Shown: positions 48,601 through 60,359 of the stretch, in pieces
How positions within the stretch are numbered: the stretch's first letter is position 1
How the letters are laid out: each line of letters opens with the position of its first letter
From: Ursus arctos
Taxonomy: Eukaryota > Chordata > Mammalia > Carnivora > Ursidae
Length of the DNA: 64,000 bases
Reading direction: 5' to 3'
Assembly: GCF_023065955.2 (NCBI RefSeq)
Contig: NW_026622786.1
Coordinates: 45,680,938 to 45,744,937, forward strand
Made by a program: the position numbers and the translations under genes
The notes under the pieces: model-generated
Told to the model about the DNA's origin: nothing
The model's input: only the letters and a program-made list of their open reading frames with translations
Databases searched by the model: none

Positions 48601-49990
48601 GTAAAGAGGTCTTTACATGATGTGATTTAAGCACATCTAGGTAAGTTATCAATGTCTTGATAATGTTATAGATACACAGCAAATAAAGCAAATATTTTAG
48701 AGGAATACACTTTTATGCTATTTAAAAGTTGAGCTACAGCAATGAAACAATGTGTTATGTGTTAGTTCTAGCACCTGAAGTGGTAGTTAGTTTAGATGGA
48801 AGAAGATGAAAACCTATATGTTAAAAACTTACAAAACAGCTTCCTGCAACATTCCATAAATCTATGGCTATATTCATCTTCCTTTGTGCTTCATCTAGGC
48901 CTGTAAAAGAGACATATCACTTTCCCGTTATAGTGCCATATTTGAAATGCTCCATTTATATTTTTAATGCCTTTCATATCTATTTCCTTATATAGTTTAA
49001 TAGCACACTTAGGCTTTCTAGGCCAGGAAAAAGAAGTAACTAAAGACAGTAGAGTGCACTGCAGCTGACTGCATGTCTGTATTTGGAAGAGGCCAGTTAA
49101 CACAGAAAACAATAGGTCTATAGGAAAAGACCTACCAGTGTAGTATATTCTTTTCCTTATTTCAATTGTGCTTGCGATGATACTGATCCTAGTAATTGAG
49201 CTAAATAGATCTACCCCAAACCAATTTCAAAATAAGTGATTAACTTTATTTTCCTTTCCGAGATCACTTCTTTCTTGCCCATCTTTTACATAAACAGTTG
49301 CCATGGCACACTTTAATAGTGCCTGCTTTAAATAGCCAGAAAATCTGGGATCTTGTCTTACTCATCTTTCTACATTTTCACCACTTAGCTGGAGCTCCAG
49401 CATAGTAATGTACCAAAAAGTGCTATGCATTCACCTTTGCACATATATTACCTCCTCAGAAGACAAGGAGATGTTGCATGTTGTAACAGTTCTACCACAT
49501 TTTTTACATTCTCTGAAATACTAACCAAGAAGGAATTTATTGAGAAGAAAAAAATACCAAAGCATTGCTTTATAATCAGAGTGAGGAAAATGCCCCAAAT
49601 CCATATCTTTATCTTGATGAGATAACATAGACTATTGTCTAATTGATCTCTACTCCAGGCGCTGTTTCTTAAAGAAGAGTCTGTTGGATACTGGTGGTCT
49701 CAGGTGATCTGTTTAATGGCTGATAGGCATTTTAGTGGTTTCAGAGAAAAATAAATTTTCATGGATACATATGATATGTAAATTTAATTATAATTTTACA
49801 TACATTACCATTATGTTATTAATAATCATAAAATCTGTAAAGGTTGGTGCTGTTTTACAAGAATCTTTCACCTAGTATTCAGTTGATCGAGCACAAAAAT
49901 TCTTAGTGAACATTATTTCGTGATTTGTGTTTTGGCATTTTCATTTATTTAATTTCCATTTTATGATGATATTATATATTATATTACATT
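45700..49990. other. Longest unrecognised stretch, about 4.3 kb
   Basis: I recognise no gene, RNA gene or repeat with confidence. Open frames are all below 85 codons and scattered on both strands. By eye it has fewer interspersed repeats than any other part of the window. Confidence 0.4.
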
Positions 49991-50597
49991 GCCATGGCAT
50001 ATAGACCCTATGATGATCCCCAGTGATTCTTATGTTTTAGTGGGCATGCCACTGTGTAATCACTTCCCTTGGGAGAGGATGAGACCTATGACTTGAGTCT
50101 AACTAACAGAACATGGCAAAGTGATAGGATGTCACTTTCCTGATTAAGTGACCTTATATAAAACACTATCATCAATAAACTGGAAATTAAATTCTGCTTA
50201 CAGACCTGATGGAACAACCATGGGGAGAAGCCTGTATGGCAAGGTACTTTGGGAAGCCTCTGGGGACTGTGGGTGAGCTTCAGAAACAAAAGGCAATTTC
50301 TTTCTTTCTTTTTTTTTTAAATAATTTCTATTTTGTTATATTAGTCACCATACAGTTCCTCCCCAGTTTTTGATGCAATGTTCAATGATTCATTATTTGC
50401 ATATAACACCCAGTGCACCATGCAATATGTGCCCTCCTCAATACCCATCACTGGCCCATCCCATTCCCCCACCCGCATCCCCTCTGAAGCCCTCAGTTTG
50501 TTTCCCAGAGTCCACAGTCTCCCATGGTTCATTCCCTCTTCTGTTTACCTCCCCCCCTTCATTCTTCCCTTCCTTCTCCTACCGATCTTCCTATTTC

Positions 50598-51537
50598 TTA
50601 TGTTCCATAAATGAGTGAAACCATATGATAATTGTCTTTCTCTGCTTCACTTATTTCACTTAGCATAATCTCCTCCAGTCCCGTCCATGTTGCTGCAAAT
50701 GTTGGGTAATTGTTCTTTCTGCTGGCTGAGTAATATTCCATTGTATATATGGACCACAGCTTCTTAATCCAGTCATCTGTTGAAGGGCATCTCAGCTCCT
50801 TCCACAATTTAGCTACTGTGGACAATGCTGCTATGAACATTGGGATGCATATGGCCCTTCTCTTCACTACGTCTGTATCTTTGGGGTAAATACCCAGTAG
50901 TGCAATGGCTGGATCATAGGGTAGCTCAATTTTTAACTTTTTAAGGGACCTCCACACTGTTTTCCAAAGTGGTTGTACCAACTTGCATTCCCACCAACAA
51001 TGTAGGAGGGATCCCCTTTCTCCACATCCTCTCCAACATTTGTTGTTTCTTGCCTTGTCAATTTTTGCCATTCTAACTGGCGTAAGGTGGTATCTCAAGG
51101 TGGTTTTGATTTGAATTTCCCTGACGGCTAATGATTTTGAACATTTTTTCATGTGTCTGTTAGCCATTTATATGTCTTCATTGGAAAAGTGTCTGTTCTT
51201 ATCTTCTGCCCATTTTTTTGATTTGATTATTTGTTTCACGTGTATTGAGTTTGAGAAGTTCTTTGTAGATCTTGGATATTGGTCTTTTCTCTGTAGTGTC
51301 ATTTGCAAATATATTCTCCCATTCTGTGGGCTGCCTCTTAGTTTTTTTGACCATTTCCTTGGCTGTGCAGAAGATTTTTATCCTGATGAAGTCCCACAAG
51401 TTCATTTTTTCTTTTGTTTCTCTTGCCTTTGGAGATGTGTCAAGAAAAAAGTTTCTGTGGCTGATGTCAAAGAAGTTGCAGCCTATGTTCTCCTCTAGGA
51501 TTTTGATGGATTCCTGTCTCACATCGAGGTCCTTCAA
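50598..51537 (-). pseudogene. L1 ORF2 C-terminal remnant
   Basis: In an intact L1 this is the C-terminal end of ORF2 protein, downstream of the reverse transcriptase. The last 189 codons (51167 down to 50598) are open to a natural stop (ending [10 protein letters not shown]). They include the complete C-terminal Cys/His motif: in [19 protein letters not shown] the spacing is C-x3-C-x7-H-x4-C. Upstream, 51537-51199 is also open (starting [10 protein letters not shown]) but in another frame, so at least one frameshift and a stop separate them near 51170-51200. The endonuclease and catalytic reverse-transcriptase domains are missing through truncation. The well-kept motif suggests a fairly recent insertion. 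It is not functional. Confidence 0.92.
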
Positions 51538-51580
51538 CCATTTGGAATTTATCTTTGTTTATGGTGTGAGAGAGTGGTCA

Positions 51581-51799
51581 AAAAGACAGCATGGTACTGG
51601 CACAAAAACAGACACATAGACCAATGGAACAGAATAGAGAACCCAGAAATGGACCTTGGCTCTTTGGGCAACTAATCTTTGACAAAGCAGGAAAAAACAT
51701 CCAGTGGAAAAAAGACAGTCTCTTCAATAAATGGTGCCGGGAAAATTGGACACCTATATGCAAAAGAATGAAACTTGACCACTCTCTCACACCATACAC
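51581..51799 (+). pseudogene. Inverted ORF2 segment of the same L1
   Basis: Sense-orientation ORF2 text, open through the L1-derived part. It includes [20 protein letters not shown] and the LFNKWC motif, and ends at [10 protein letters not shown], where it meets the target site. In L1 order this segment lies immediately 5' of the antisense part, so it was copied from the same RNA and joined in inverted orientation. The small minus-strand frame at 51578-51799 is its shadow. Confidence 0.9.
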
Positions 51800-52099
51800 A
51801 AAGGCAATTTCTAGACTATGGAAACCTAGAGCCCTGAGTCATAGAGTAACAAGAAAACAAATTGTGTCAACAACCTGAGTGAGCAGTGGAAATGGATTAT
51901 TTCCCAGTCACACTTCCAGATGAGAGTGCAGCCCAGCTAATACTTTGATTGAAATTTTTTGGAATCCTGAACAGAGGACTTGGTCAAGTCATGTCTAGAC
52001 TCCTGACCTATGGAAATTGTGAAATAGGGAGTGTGCCTTTTTTAAAGTCCTTGAAGTAGTCATTATTTGTTACACAGCAATAGAAAACTAATAAAATCA

Positions 52100-52845
52100 C
52101 TAATTCACAATGATGTTATCTATGGCTTAAAAATGGCTCACTGAAGAAGTGAAAATAGCAACTTAATACCAGAACTCAGATTGAAGTTGTAATCATAGTG
52201 AACAGGGCTGCATTATGGATATATATAGTGGAAATTTTCTGTGAATTGAATCTGAAAAGTGAATCTGAAAGTTTAATGCATGTGTACAAAAAGCAGAGAA
52301 ATTTCTGTATGTGATTTCATTGAAACAGTGATTAGTTTGTTACAAAGTTTATTTTCTCTTATACAACATTTCCCCCAAATAGTACTACATCATCACAGAT
52401 TATCAGGTATTTTCAAATTAAAGATTGTAATCTTTGGTAACTAATCAAATTCTTTTATTTTTCCCAAGCTACAAATGAATATTTTCTAGTTAAAGGAAGA
52501 ATTTTGTCAGTAAATTCAGAAGAAATACTAAGTATAGAAGAATCAGTCAAAGTTGCACTCCACGTATAGCGTTAATAGACATGACATAAACTGCTGCCAA
52601 GAGTCTTAGAAAACCAAATAATATGCTCAGAAAGAAAACAGAATTAGCAGTTGGCAGAATTCCTCTCTCAAATGGCATTCTTTGTCATTACACACTATCA
52701 GTGGCATATAATATAGAAGAAAAATTAATAGCCCATATGTGTCTTAATAGATATGTCAATTTAGAGTTGTCTAAAACAACTAATATCAAAGTATGAATCA
52801 TCCCTGGGCATATGTTTGGAATCTATGTAAGAACCAATGACTTAC
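52100..52845. other. Unrecognised sequence
   Basis: Nothing recognised. Confidence 0.4.
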
Positions 52846-52849
52846 TTTT

Positions 52850-55800
52850 TAACTCTTTATTTTGAAATAATTTTAGGTTTATAGAAGTTTTACAAAGATT
52901 GCACAGAGGGTTCCTATATTTCGCAGCTTCCCTCTCATATAACTATGATAAATTAATCAAAATTGGAAAATAATGTCAGAAAACATTAACTGAATTATGT
53001 ACTTTATTAAGATTCAGTAGTTTTCCCTCTCATGTCCTTTTTATTTCCCAGTGTACACCCCGGTCTACCATGTTTCATTTAATCATCACTTTGCCTTTAG
53101 CTTCCTTCAATCTGTGAAATTTTCTGTCCTTACTTGTTCTTCATAACATTGCTAATTTTTAAAAACTATTCAAGTGTTTTGTGGAAGGCCCCTCAATTTG
53201 GGTTTGTTTGATGTTTTCTTATAATTAAACTGAGATAAGGATTTGAGGGAAGATGAATACAGAAGGGAAATGCCCTTCTCATCTCATCAGTATATAATAG
53301 CAATATGGCTTATTTGCTGGTCATTTTAACCTTGGTGACATAGTTAAGGTGATGTCTGCTAGATTTCTCTTCCGTAAAGTTACTATTTTTTCCTTTCCAT
53401 ATTCTGTTTGTTATGAGCAAACTACTCATTCTATCCCACATTCAAGGAAAGGGGAATTAAGCTCCACCTCCTGGAGCGAAAAACATCAAAGACTAAGTTA
53501 AACAACCATAGTAATTAAGAAATATTTGCAGGAAGATACTTTGAGGTTATGGAGCTATTTTATTTTTCCTCAAAGTTTGCCTGCTAATTATATCAGTCAG
53601 CAGTGGACCTTCCCTGCAGCAATTATTACTGTGGTATTTTAATGGTGATCTTCTATTTCCTTCATTTTTTATTTGGAATCCATGAATTATTTGGAATTCA
53701 TCTATAAGAAAGATTTGTCCCTTTTTCCTCTATTTATTTTTTAATCATTTGTTTATATGAATATATACTCACGGATATTTATCTTATTCTTTGAATTATA
53801 ATCCAATAATATAATGATTTATTTTACTGACCAAATATTCCCGATTTGAACATTGGGAGACTTTTCAGGTTGGTTGCTGTATCCTTTTGAAATGTACTCA
53901 GTCTTTTATTTGTTTTCAGCACTTTCTTCTTCTTGGCACTACAAGATGCTAGGTTCATCTTATATTTTCCCAATTACAGTTCTAGAATCAGCTGTTGCTC
54001 AAAAGAGCACTGATCCTTTCATTGGAGATTGGAATTTAGAATCCAATATCTTGGTACAAAATGTACTCATTTCACTTGGGTTGTAGGCGCTCTCCATAGA
54101 CAAACTAAGAAACATGTATATGTATTCTAACCTATGTGTCCAAACATATCTATAATTGTATGTCTATTTATCTGATATATAATAAGATAAATATGAGTTA
54201 ATGATGATAGTGGCCACTCTAAGCCATTACCACAGGGTTCATTCATGCCTTCCACCTCGTTTGTAAATGTATTTATATAACTTATTTTTCTGACAGTGAG
54301 AAACTTAGTTCTCGTTACCTTTAATTTATGTACCTATTTATTCAACCTACCATACATGTACATCAATTTCAGAATTGCTCAATGAACCCCTATGAGTTTC
54401 AAATTTATAAACTAGAGTATAATGTTATTATACAGTTTTGCTTAGTCTTCAGACTTTATCTAGTCAAAGCACTGTTTTTGAAATTTACCTAGGTCACCTC
54501 CTCCCCCCTCACCTTCATTCAACCTATGGATCCATTTGTAATGGAATTAGATTCCCTTGTCACAGTTTACATTCCATACTGTGGTTGAGATTCTGTTTGA
54601 TTTTCCTTATAGTTTGCATAAAGTTCATACTTTGTATTGTACTGTTCTATTTTGGCTGTGAAAATGCATAGTCATGTATCCAGCATTGAGGTATCATAAA
54701 GAGCAGTTCCAGCATCTAAAAATTCTCTGATGTGGACTCCTTTACCCAGCCACACACACTTGTGAATCTCTGACAATCAATGACCAGTCTTCTATCACTA
54801 TTGTTTTGCTATTTCCAGGATGCTGTATAAAAGGAATGATACAAAATGTAGCCTTGGAGTTTGGCTTCTTTCAAATAGCAAAATACATTTAAGGTTAATT
54901 TATGTTGTTGCGTGAACCAATAGAGAATTTTTCTTAGATCTGAGTAGTAATCCATTTTATGAATGTATAACAGTTGATTTATTCATTCACCTGTTGAAAG
55001 ATATCTTGTTATTCCCAGGCTTTGGCCATTAACGATAAAACTGCTATAAACATTCACATGCAGGTTTTGTATGAACAGAAAATTTCACTTTTCTTGGGTA
55101 CATATCTAGGAGTGGGATGCCTGGACTGTTTTGTAAGTATATGATTAATATTTTAAGAAACTGAACCTGTTTCCAAAGTACCTATACCATTTTGCATTCC
55201 CAACAGCAATGAATGAGAGTTCCTGATGCTCTGTACTGCATTTTTCCCAGCATTTCATATTGATAGTTTTATTCTTTTTTTAAAAGTTATTCTAAAGATA
55301 TGCTGTGTTATATCATTTTGGTTTTACTTTCCATTTCTCTAATGACCAATAATGTTGGGCATTTTTGCACAGGCTTATTTTCCATTTGCATATCTTTTGG
55401 AAGAGCGTTCATTTAGATCTATTGCCTATTTTTTCCAGTAATTTTTTATATTGAATATGTGTGCATGTATGTATGTCTGTATTGTATAAGTCCTTTATAA
55501 GTGATTGGTAAATATAATACTCCAGTCTGTGAGTTGCATTTTTATTCTTACCAGTTTATTTTGCAGAGCAAAAGTTTTAATTTAGTGAAGCCCAATCTAT
55601 TAATTGTTTTATGGATTGTGCTTTTGCTGTCATATCAAAAAACTAATCACCAAATCCAATGCCATGCAGATTTTCTCCTATGTTCTCTTCTAGAAATTGT
55701 TTAGTTTTACATTTTACATTGGGGGCTAATGATCTATTTTAAGTTAACATTTGTATAAGGTGTGAAGCATATACTGAGGTTCATTATTTTGTATATGAAC

Positions 55801-55885
55801 ATTTAGTTGGCTTACATCATTTATTGAAAAGATTATCCTTTCTCCATCAAATTGCTTTTGCACCTCAGTTAAAAATTCGTTGCCT
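52850..55885 (-). mobile_element. Old L1M LINE, antisense, long 3' UTR plus ORF2 end
   Basis: About 3 kb. The 3' UTR is first: 'gcacagagggttcctatatttcgcagcttccc' (52901), 'ccctcaatttgggtttgtttgatgttttc' (53191), 'ggggaattaagctccacctcctggag' (53452), 'gcactacaagatgctagg' (53936), 'cagttttgcttagtcttcagac' (54433). Then comes the ORF2 C-terminus: 'gatttattcattcacctgttgaaagatatcttg' (54975), 'gcaaaagttttaatttagtgaagcccaatc' (55567), 'cctttctccatcaaattgcttttgcacctcag' (55837). All frames are broken. Confidence 0.8.
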
Positions 55886-55887
55886 TT

Positions 55888-57890
55888 TTTTCTTTTCTTT
55901 TCTTTACTTATTTTTACTTAAAATGACCTTATTTTTCAGAGCAGTTTTCCTATATTTACAATATTGAGAGGAATGTACAGAGATTTCCCACATACCTCAT
56001 ATGGGCATAGTGAGATAATAGGATAGCCTCCCCATTATTAACATCACTCACCAGATTGGTACATTTTGTTAAAAACAAAGGATGAACTTACATTGACACA
56101 TCATAATCACTCAAAGTTCAGAGTTTACCTTAGGGCCCACTCTTGGCCTTGTGAATTCTGTAGGTGTGGGTAAATGTTTAATGACATATATTATAATATT
56201 GTATAGAGTATTTTTATTTTCCTAAAAAAACCTGTTTTCTGCCTATTCATTTCCTCCTGCCTCAACTGGTAACTACCAATCTTTTTATTTTTTTTAATTT
56301 TTTCCATAGTTTTCCCTTTTCCAGAATGTCATAGACCTGGACTCATACATTATAGAGCCTTTTAAGATTAGCTTCTTTCACTTAATAGTATGTATTTATG
56401 TTTCCTCCACATCTTTTCATGGCTTGATATCTCATTTCTTTTTGGTACTGGAAATATTTCGTTGTCTAGCTGTATCACAGTTTATGCATTCATTCAGTTT
56501 CAGAAGGACACTTTGGTTGCTTCCACATTTTGACATTATGAAGAAGCTGCTATAAATGTCCATATGCAGACATAGTTTTCAATTTCTTTGATTAAATACC
56601 AAAGAGTACAAATGTTGGATGGTGTGGTAGTGTGGTAGTGTGTCTAGTTTTGTAAGATACAACCAAACTGTATTACAAAGTAGCTGTGCCGTTTTGCATT
56701 CTGACCAGCAGTGTATGAGAGTTCCTGTTCCTCCACATCCTTGTCAACATTTGGTGTTGTCAGTCCTCCTGATTTTGGCCATTCTAGTAGGTATGTAGAA
56801 GTATCTCATTGGTTTATTTATTTATTTATTTTAAAAACTTATTTATTTTAGAAAGAGAGAAAGAGAGAGAACGCAAGCACAGGGGGAGGGTTGGAAGGAG
56901 AGGCGGAGAAAATCTTAAGCAGGCTCTATGCTAAGCATGGAGCCCAACCTGGGGCTTGATCCCAGAACCCTGAGATCACGACCTGAGCTGAAACCAAGAG
57001 TCGGATGCTTAACCGACTGAGCCACCAAGGTACTCCTCGTTGTTGTTTTAATTTGCATTTCCCTGATGACTTATGATGTGGACCATGTTTTCATATTCTT
57101 ATTTGCCATATGTATTTCTTTTTTGGTTAGGTGTATGTCAAGGTTATTAGACCATTATTAAGACCATTTTTTTAATAAAGTTGTTTTAAAGTTGTTTTAG
57201 GAGTTCTTTGTATATTTTGGACAATAGCTCTCTAACAGATGTGTCTTTTGCAAATGTTTTCTCCTAGTCTGTGGCTTGTCTTCTATTTTTTATATTATCT
57301 TTTGCAGACCAGAAGTTTTAATTTTAATGAAGTCCAGCTTATCAATTTTTTCCTTCACGAAACATGTCTTTCATGTTGTACCAAAAAGTCATCAGTATAC
57401 TAGAGGTCATCTGTTTTCTCTGATATTATAGTCTATAAATTTTAAGTTTTGTATGTTACATTTATATTTGTGATCCATTTTGAGTTAATTTTTGTGAAGA
57501 ATGTAAGGTCTCTAAGTGCATTTTTTTTTTTTTAACAGGTAGACGTCCAGGTATTTCAGTACCATTTGTTAAAGAGACTATTTTATTTCATTGTAGTGCC
57601 TTCGCTCCTCTGTCAAAGATCAGTTGACTATATATTTATGTCTGTCTATTCCTGGTCTCTCTATTTTGTTCCATTGATGTATTTGTCTGTTCTTTTGACA
57701 GTACCACAGTTTCTTGATAACTGTAGCTTTTTAGTAATTCTTGAGGTTGGCTAGTGTCAGTCTTAAAACTTTGTTCTTCTCCTTCAGTACTTTGTTGGTT
57801 ATTCTGTGTCTGTTGCCTCCCAATATAAACTTTAAAATTCATTTGTTTATATCCGTAAAATAGCTTTGTTCTACTTTGTCTTCCAATCTT
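55888..57890 (-). mobile_element. Second L1M (L1MA/MB-type), antisense
   Basis: A new 3' UTR begins after the previous L1: 'cagagatttcccacatacc', 'tacattgacacatcataatcac', 'ccatagttttcccttttccagaatgtc'. Then ORF2: 'gagttcctgttcctccacatccttgtcaacatttggtgttgtcag', 'tttgcagaccagaagttttaattttaatgaagtccagc', 'tttgttccattgatgtatttgtctg'. It is split by the SINE at 56812-57035. Because the same ORF2 region recurs here and at 54.7-55.9 kb, these are two separate copies. Confidence 0.8.
56812..57035 (-). mobile_element. SINEC
   Basis: Reversed tail 'gtttatttatttatttattttaaaaacttattta', GA-rich body, and head ending 'ggatgcttaaccgactgagccaccaaggtactcc'. It splits the L1M word 'tctcattg/ttgttttaatttgcatttcc'. 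A possible eroded target-site duplication is tctcattg and cctcgttg. Confidence 0.93.
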
Positions 57891-58430
57891 TTTCTGCCTT
57901 TATGGTTTTGAGCATTGTACATGATTCCAGTTTTTTCTTATTTCTTAGCATATTAGCTATACTTTTTTAGTGGTTGCCCTAGAGTCTACAGTATATATTT
58001 ACAACTAATCTAAGTCCACTTTCAGATAACAATATGCCACTTCTTGGGTAGTGCGAGTATCTTATAATAACGAAGTAATGCTGATTCCTTCCAGATTTCT
58101 CTCTTATCATTGCTGCTATTCATTTCACATTTGTATAAGCATATGTATATATGTGGAATATATATTAAGTGTACATAAGTGGTACATTGTCGCTATTATA
58201 ATTTTGAATAAACTGATGTCCGTGAGGTCAATTGAGAATAAGAAAAGTTTTATTTTACCTTCACTATTCCTTCTTTGATACTTTTCCTTTCTTTATGTGG
58301 ATCCAACTTCTGACCTGTATTACTTTTTCTTCCCCTCCAAGGGACTTCTTTTAACATTTCTGGCAAGACAGCTCTATTAAAAATTCCCTCAATTTTTATC
58401 TGAGGAAGTTTTTATTTCTCCTTTACTTTT

Positions 58431-58626
58431 TTTTTTTTTTAAGATCTTATTTATTTATTTGACAGAGAGAGACAGCCAGCGAGAGAGGGAACACAAGCAG
58501 GGGGAGTGGGAGAGGAAGAGGCAGGCTCCTAGCGGAGGAGCCTGATGTGGGGCTCGATCCCAGGACCCCGGGATCACACCCTGAGCCGAAGGCAGATGCT
58601 TAATGACTGCGCCACCCAGACGCCCC
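58431..58626 (-). mobile_element. SINEC, young type, perfect 18-bp TSD
   Basis: The target-site duplication tatttctcctttactttt is identical on both sides (58413-58430 and 58627-58644). The body has 'gacagccagcgagagagggaacacaagcagggggagtgggag' and 'tcctagcggaggagcctgatgtggggctcgatccc'. Intact CpGs in body and head suggest it is among the youngest insertions in the window. This SINE variant is one I associate with bears and pinnipeds. Confidence 0.97.
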
Positions 58627-58917
58627 TATTTCTCCTTTACTTTTAAAGGAGAATTTTTCAGGGGAAAAATTTCTAATTTTGTGTATTTTTTCTCAACATT
58701 TTAAATCCATTATTTTCTTGCTCCCATGCTTCTCTGGATAAATCATATGAAGTTCTTGTCTTTATGCTTTATAAGTAAGACATTTTTTCATTCTGGTTTC
58801 TTTCAGTATTTTTTCTTTATTTCACTTCATTTTATTTTTTTTTTTTGTAATTTTAAAAATATTATGTCTATATGTAGTTTTTAAATTTTTTTTGCTGTTT
58901 ATTCTGCTTGCTGTTCT

Positions 58918-59145
58918 TTTTTATTGAAGTATAATTGGCATATAATACCCTATTAGTTTCAGGTATACATCATACTGAGTTGATATTTTTATACATTTTA
59001 AAATGATCCCCATGAAAAGTCTGGTTACCATCTGTCACCATATAAGGTTATTATAGTATTTTTAACTGTATTTCCTGTGTTGTACATTATTTACATCCCA
59101 ATGACATTATTTTATAACTGGAAGTTTGTACCTCTTAACCTCTTA
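58918..59145 (-). mobile_element. L1M 3' terminus, antisense
   Basis: 'tttattgaagtataattggcatataataccctattagtttcaggtatacatc', 'tcaccatataagg', then 'tttataactggaagtttgtacctc' is the reversed L1MA/MB 3' UTR. It appears inserted within the surrounding L1/HAL1 relic. Confidence 0.75.
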
Positions 59146-60141
59146 TTTGCTGTTCTCTGAGCTTCCCGAGTCTGTGGTTTGGTGTCTGACATTAATTTGT
59201 GGAAATTATCAGTCATTATCTTTTGAGATATTTATTATGTTCCTTTCTCTTTTTCTGCTCTTTCTGATATTCTTGTTATGTGTATGTTACATCTTTTGTA
59301 GTTTTCCCACAGTCCTTGGATATTCTGTCATGGTTTTTTTAGTCATTGTTCTCTTTGCTTTTCAGTGTCAGTGATTCTACTGATATATCCTCAAGCTCAG
59401 AGATTCTTTCCTCAGCTGTGTCTAGTCTACTAATAATCCCATCAAAGCCTTTCTTCCTTTCTATTAGTTTTTTTTTTTTTTTTAATCTGGCATTTCTTTT
59501 GGGTTCTTTCTTAGAATTTATATCTCTCTGCTTACATTGCCCATTTATTCTTGCTTAATGTCTACTTATCCATTAGAGCCCTTAGCATATTAGTCATTGA
59601 TATTTTAAATTCCCAGTTTGGTAATTCCAACATCCCTGCCATGTCTGGTGTGATGCTCTATCTGTCTCTTCAAATCAGGTTGGGTTGTTGTTGTTGTTGT
59701 TGTTCTTTTTTGTTTTGTTTTGTTTTTCTTGCCTTTGGTATGCATTGTAATCTTTCTTGATAGCCAGGCATGATGTAACAGGTAAAAGGAACTGCTGTAA
59801 GTAGGCCTTTAGCAATATGGTGGTGATGGTTGGGGAGGGAAGAGTTCTGTGATCCTAAAAGATCTCAGTCTTTTAGTGAGTCTATGCTTCTGGACTGTAA
59901 ACTTCATAAGTGTTTATCAGTTTTTTCAACCCCTTTTAGTGGGACAGAATGACTAGAGTAGGTTGGAGTTGGGCTCAGGTCACTTAGGCTCTGACAATAC
60001 CCCAACAGATTAGGGTTTGCTTAACTAGTTTCCCCTGAGGGCAGGCCTTGTTAAGAGCACAGTGCTCTGTGCTCAAAATTGTTCCTTTCCTTCCAACCCG
60101 GCAGAAGACTGAGGAGATTTTCTTCAAATATTTATTGTGTT

Positions 60142-60335
60142 GGGGTGCCTGGGTAGCGCAGTTGTTAAGCGTCTGCCTTCGGCTCAGGGTGTGATCCCGG
60201 AGTTCCGGGATCGAGTCCCACATTGGGCTCCTCCGCTGGGAGCCTGCTTCTTCCTCTCCCTCTCCCCTGCTGTGTTCCCTCTCTCGCTGGCTGTCTTTCT
60301 GTCACATAAATAAATAAAATCTTTAAAAAATATAT
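60142..60335 (+). mobile_element. SINEC, young type
   Basis: Head 'ggggtgcctgggtagcgcagttgttaagcgtctgccttcggctcagggtgtgatcccgg', then 'ggctcctccgctgggagcctgcttcttcctctccctctcc' and 'ctctctcgctggctgtctttctgtcacataaataaataaaatcttt'. Target-site duplication of 14 bp with one mismatch: atatttattgtgtt at 60128-60141 and atatttactgtgtt at 60336-60349. Same sub-type as 58431-58626, in opposite orientation. Confidence 0.97.
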
Positions 60336-60359
60336 ATATTTACTGTGTTAACCAGGTTG

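Larger units (their letters stand above)
50302..51799 (-). mobile_element. Young-looking L1 with 5' inversion (twin priming)
   Basis: The main part (50302-51580) is antisense: reversed poly-A, 3' UTR (to about 50597), then ORF2 C-terminal region. From 51581 to 51799 the sequence switches to sense ORF2, running towards the right-hand flank. A 25-bp inverted repeat with one mismatch (51556-51580 against 51776-51800) marks the duplicated ORF2 text at the switch. A 13-bp target-site duplication, aaaggcaatttct, at 50289-50301 and 51800-51812 brackets the whole, so it is one insertion event. The 'caaag' at the right edge is shared by L1 and target. Confidence 0.95.
49998..52094 (+). mobile_element. 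Solo LTR, MaLR/ERVL-like, split by an L1
   Basis: Left part (49998-50301): 'atgatgatccccagtgattcttatgttttagtgggcatgcc', 'gtgataggatgtcactttcctgattaagtgacc'. Right part (51800-52094): 'ttgtgtcaacaacctgagtgagc', 'agactcctgacctatggaaattgtgaaatag', ending 'ttgttacacagcaatagaaaactaat'. The halves join cleanly once the L1 is removed. No internal retroviral genes are present. It resembles the LTR at 11648 in its 3' half. Confidence 0.7.
57891..59960 (-). mobile_element. L1/HAL1-type 5' region relic, antisense
   Basis: Colinear pieces on each side of two nested insertions: 'acatttctggcaagacagctctattaaaaattccctcaatttttatctg' and 'tatttctcctttacttttaaaggagaatttttc' to the left, then 'ctcagctgtgtctagtctactaataatcccatcaaag', 'attgcccatttattcttgc' and 'gccaggcatgatgtaacaggtaaaaggaactg' to the right. 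These recall the reversed ORF1 or 5' part of old L1/HAL1 elements. It is interrupted by the SINE at 58431 and an L1 3' end at 58918. Small hydrophobic plus-strand frames here are artefacts of the T-rich antisense text. Confidence 0.6.

Noticed and set aside
51151..51619. Two 115-codon plus-strand frames
   Set aside because: They are antisense shadows of the L1 ORF2 region on the minus strand.
59126..59760. Chain of hydrophobic frames resembling membrane proteins
   Set aside because: T-rich antisense LINE text always yields Phe/Leu/Ser-rich frames. No conserved start or family match was seen.
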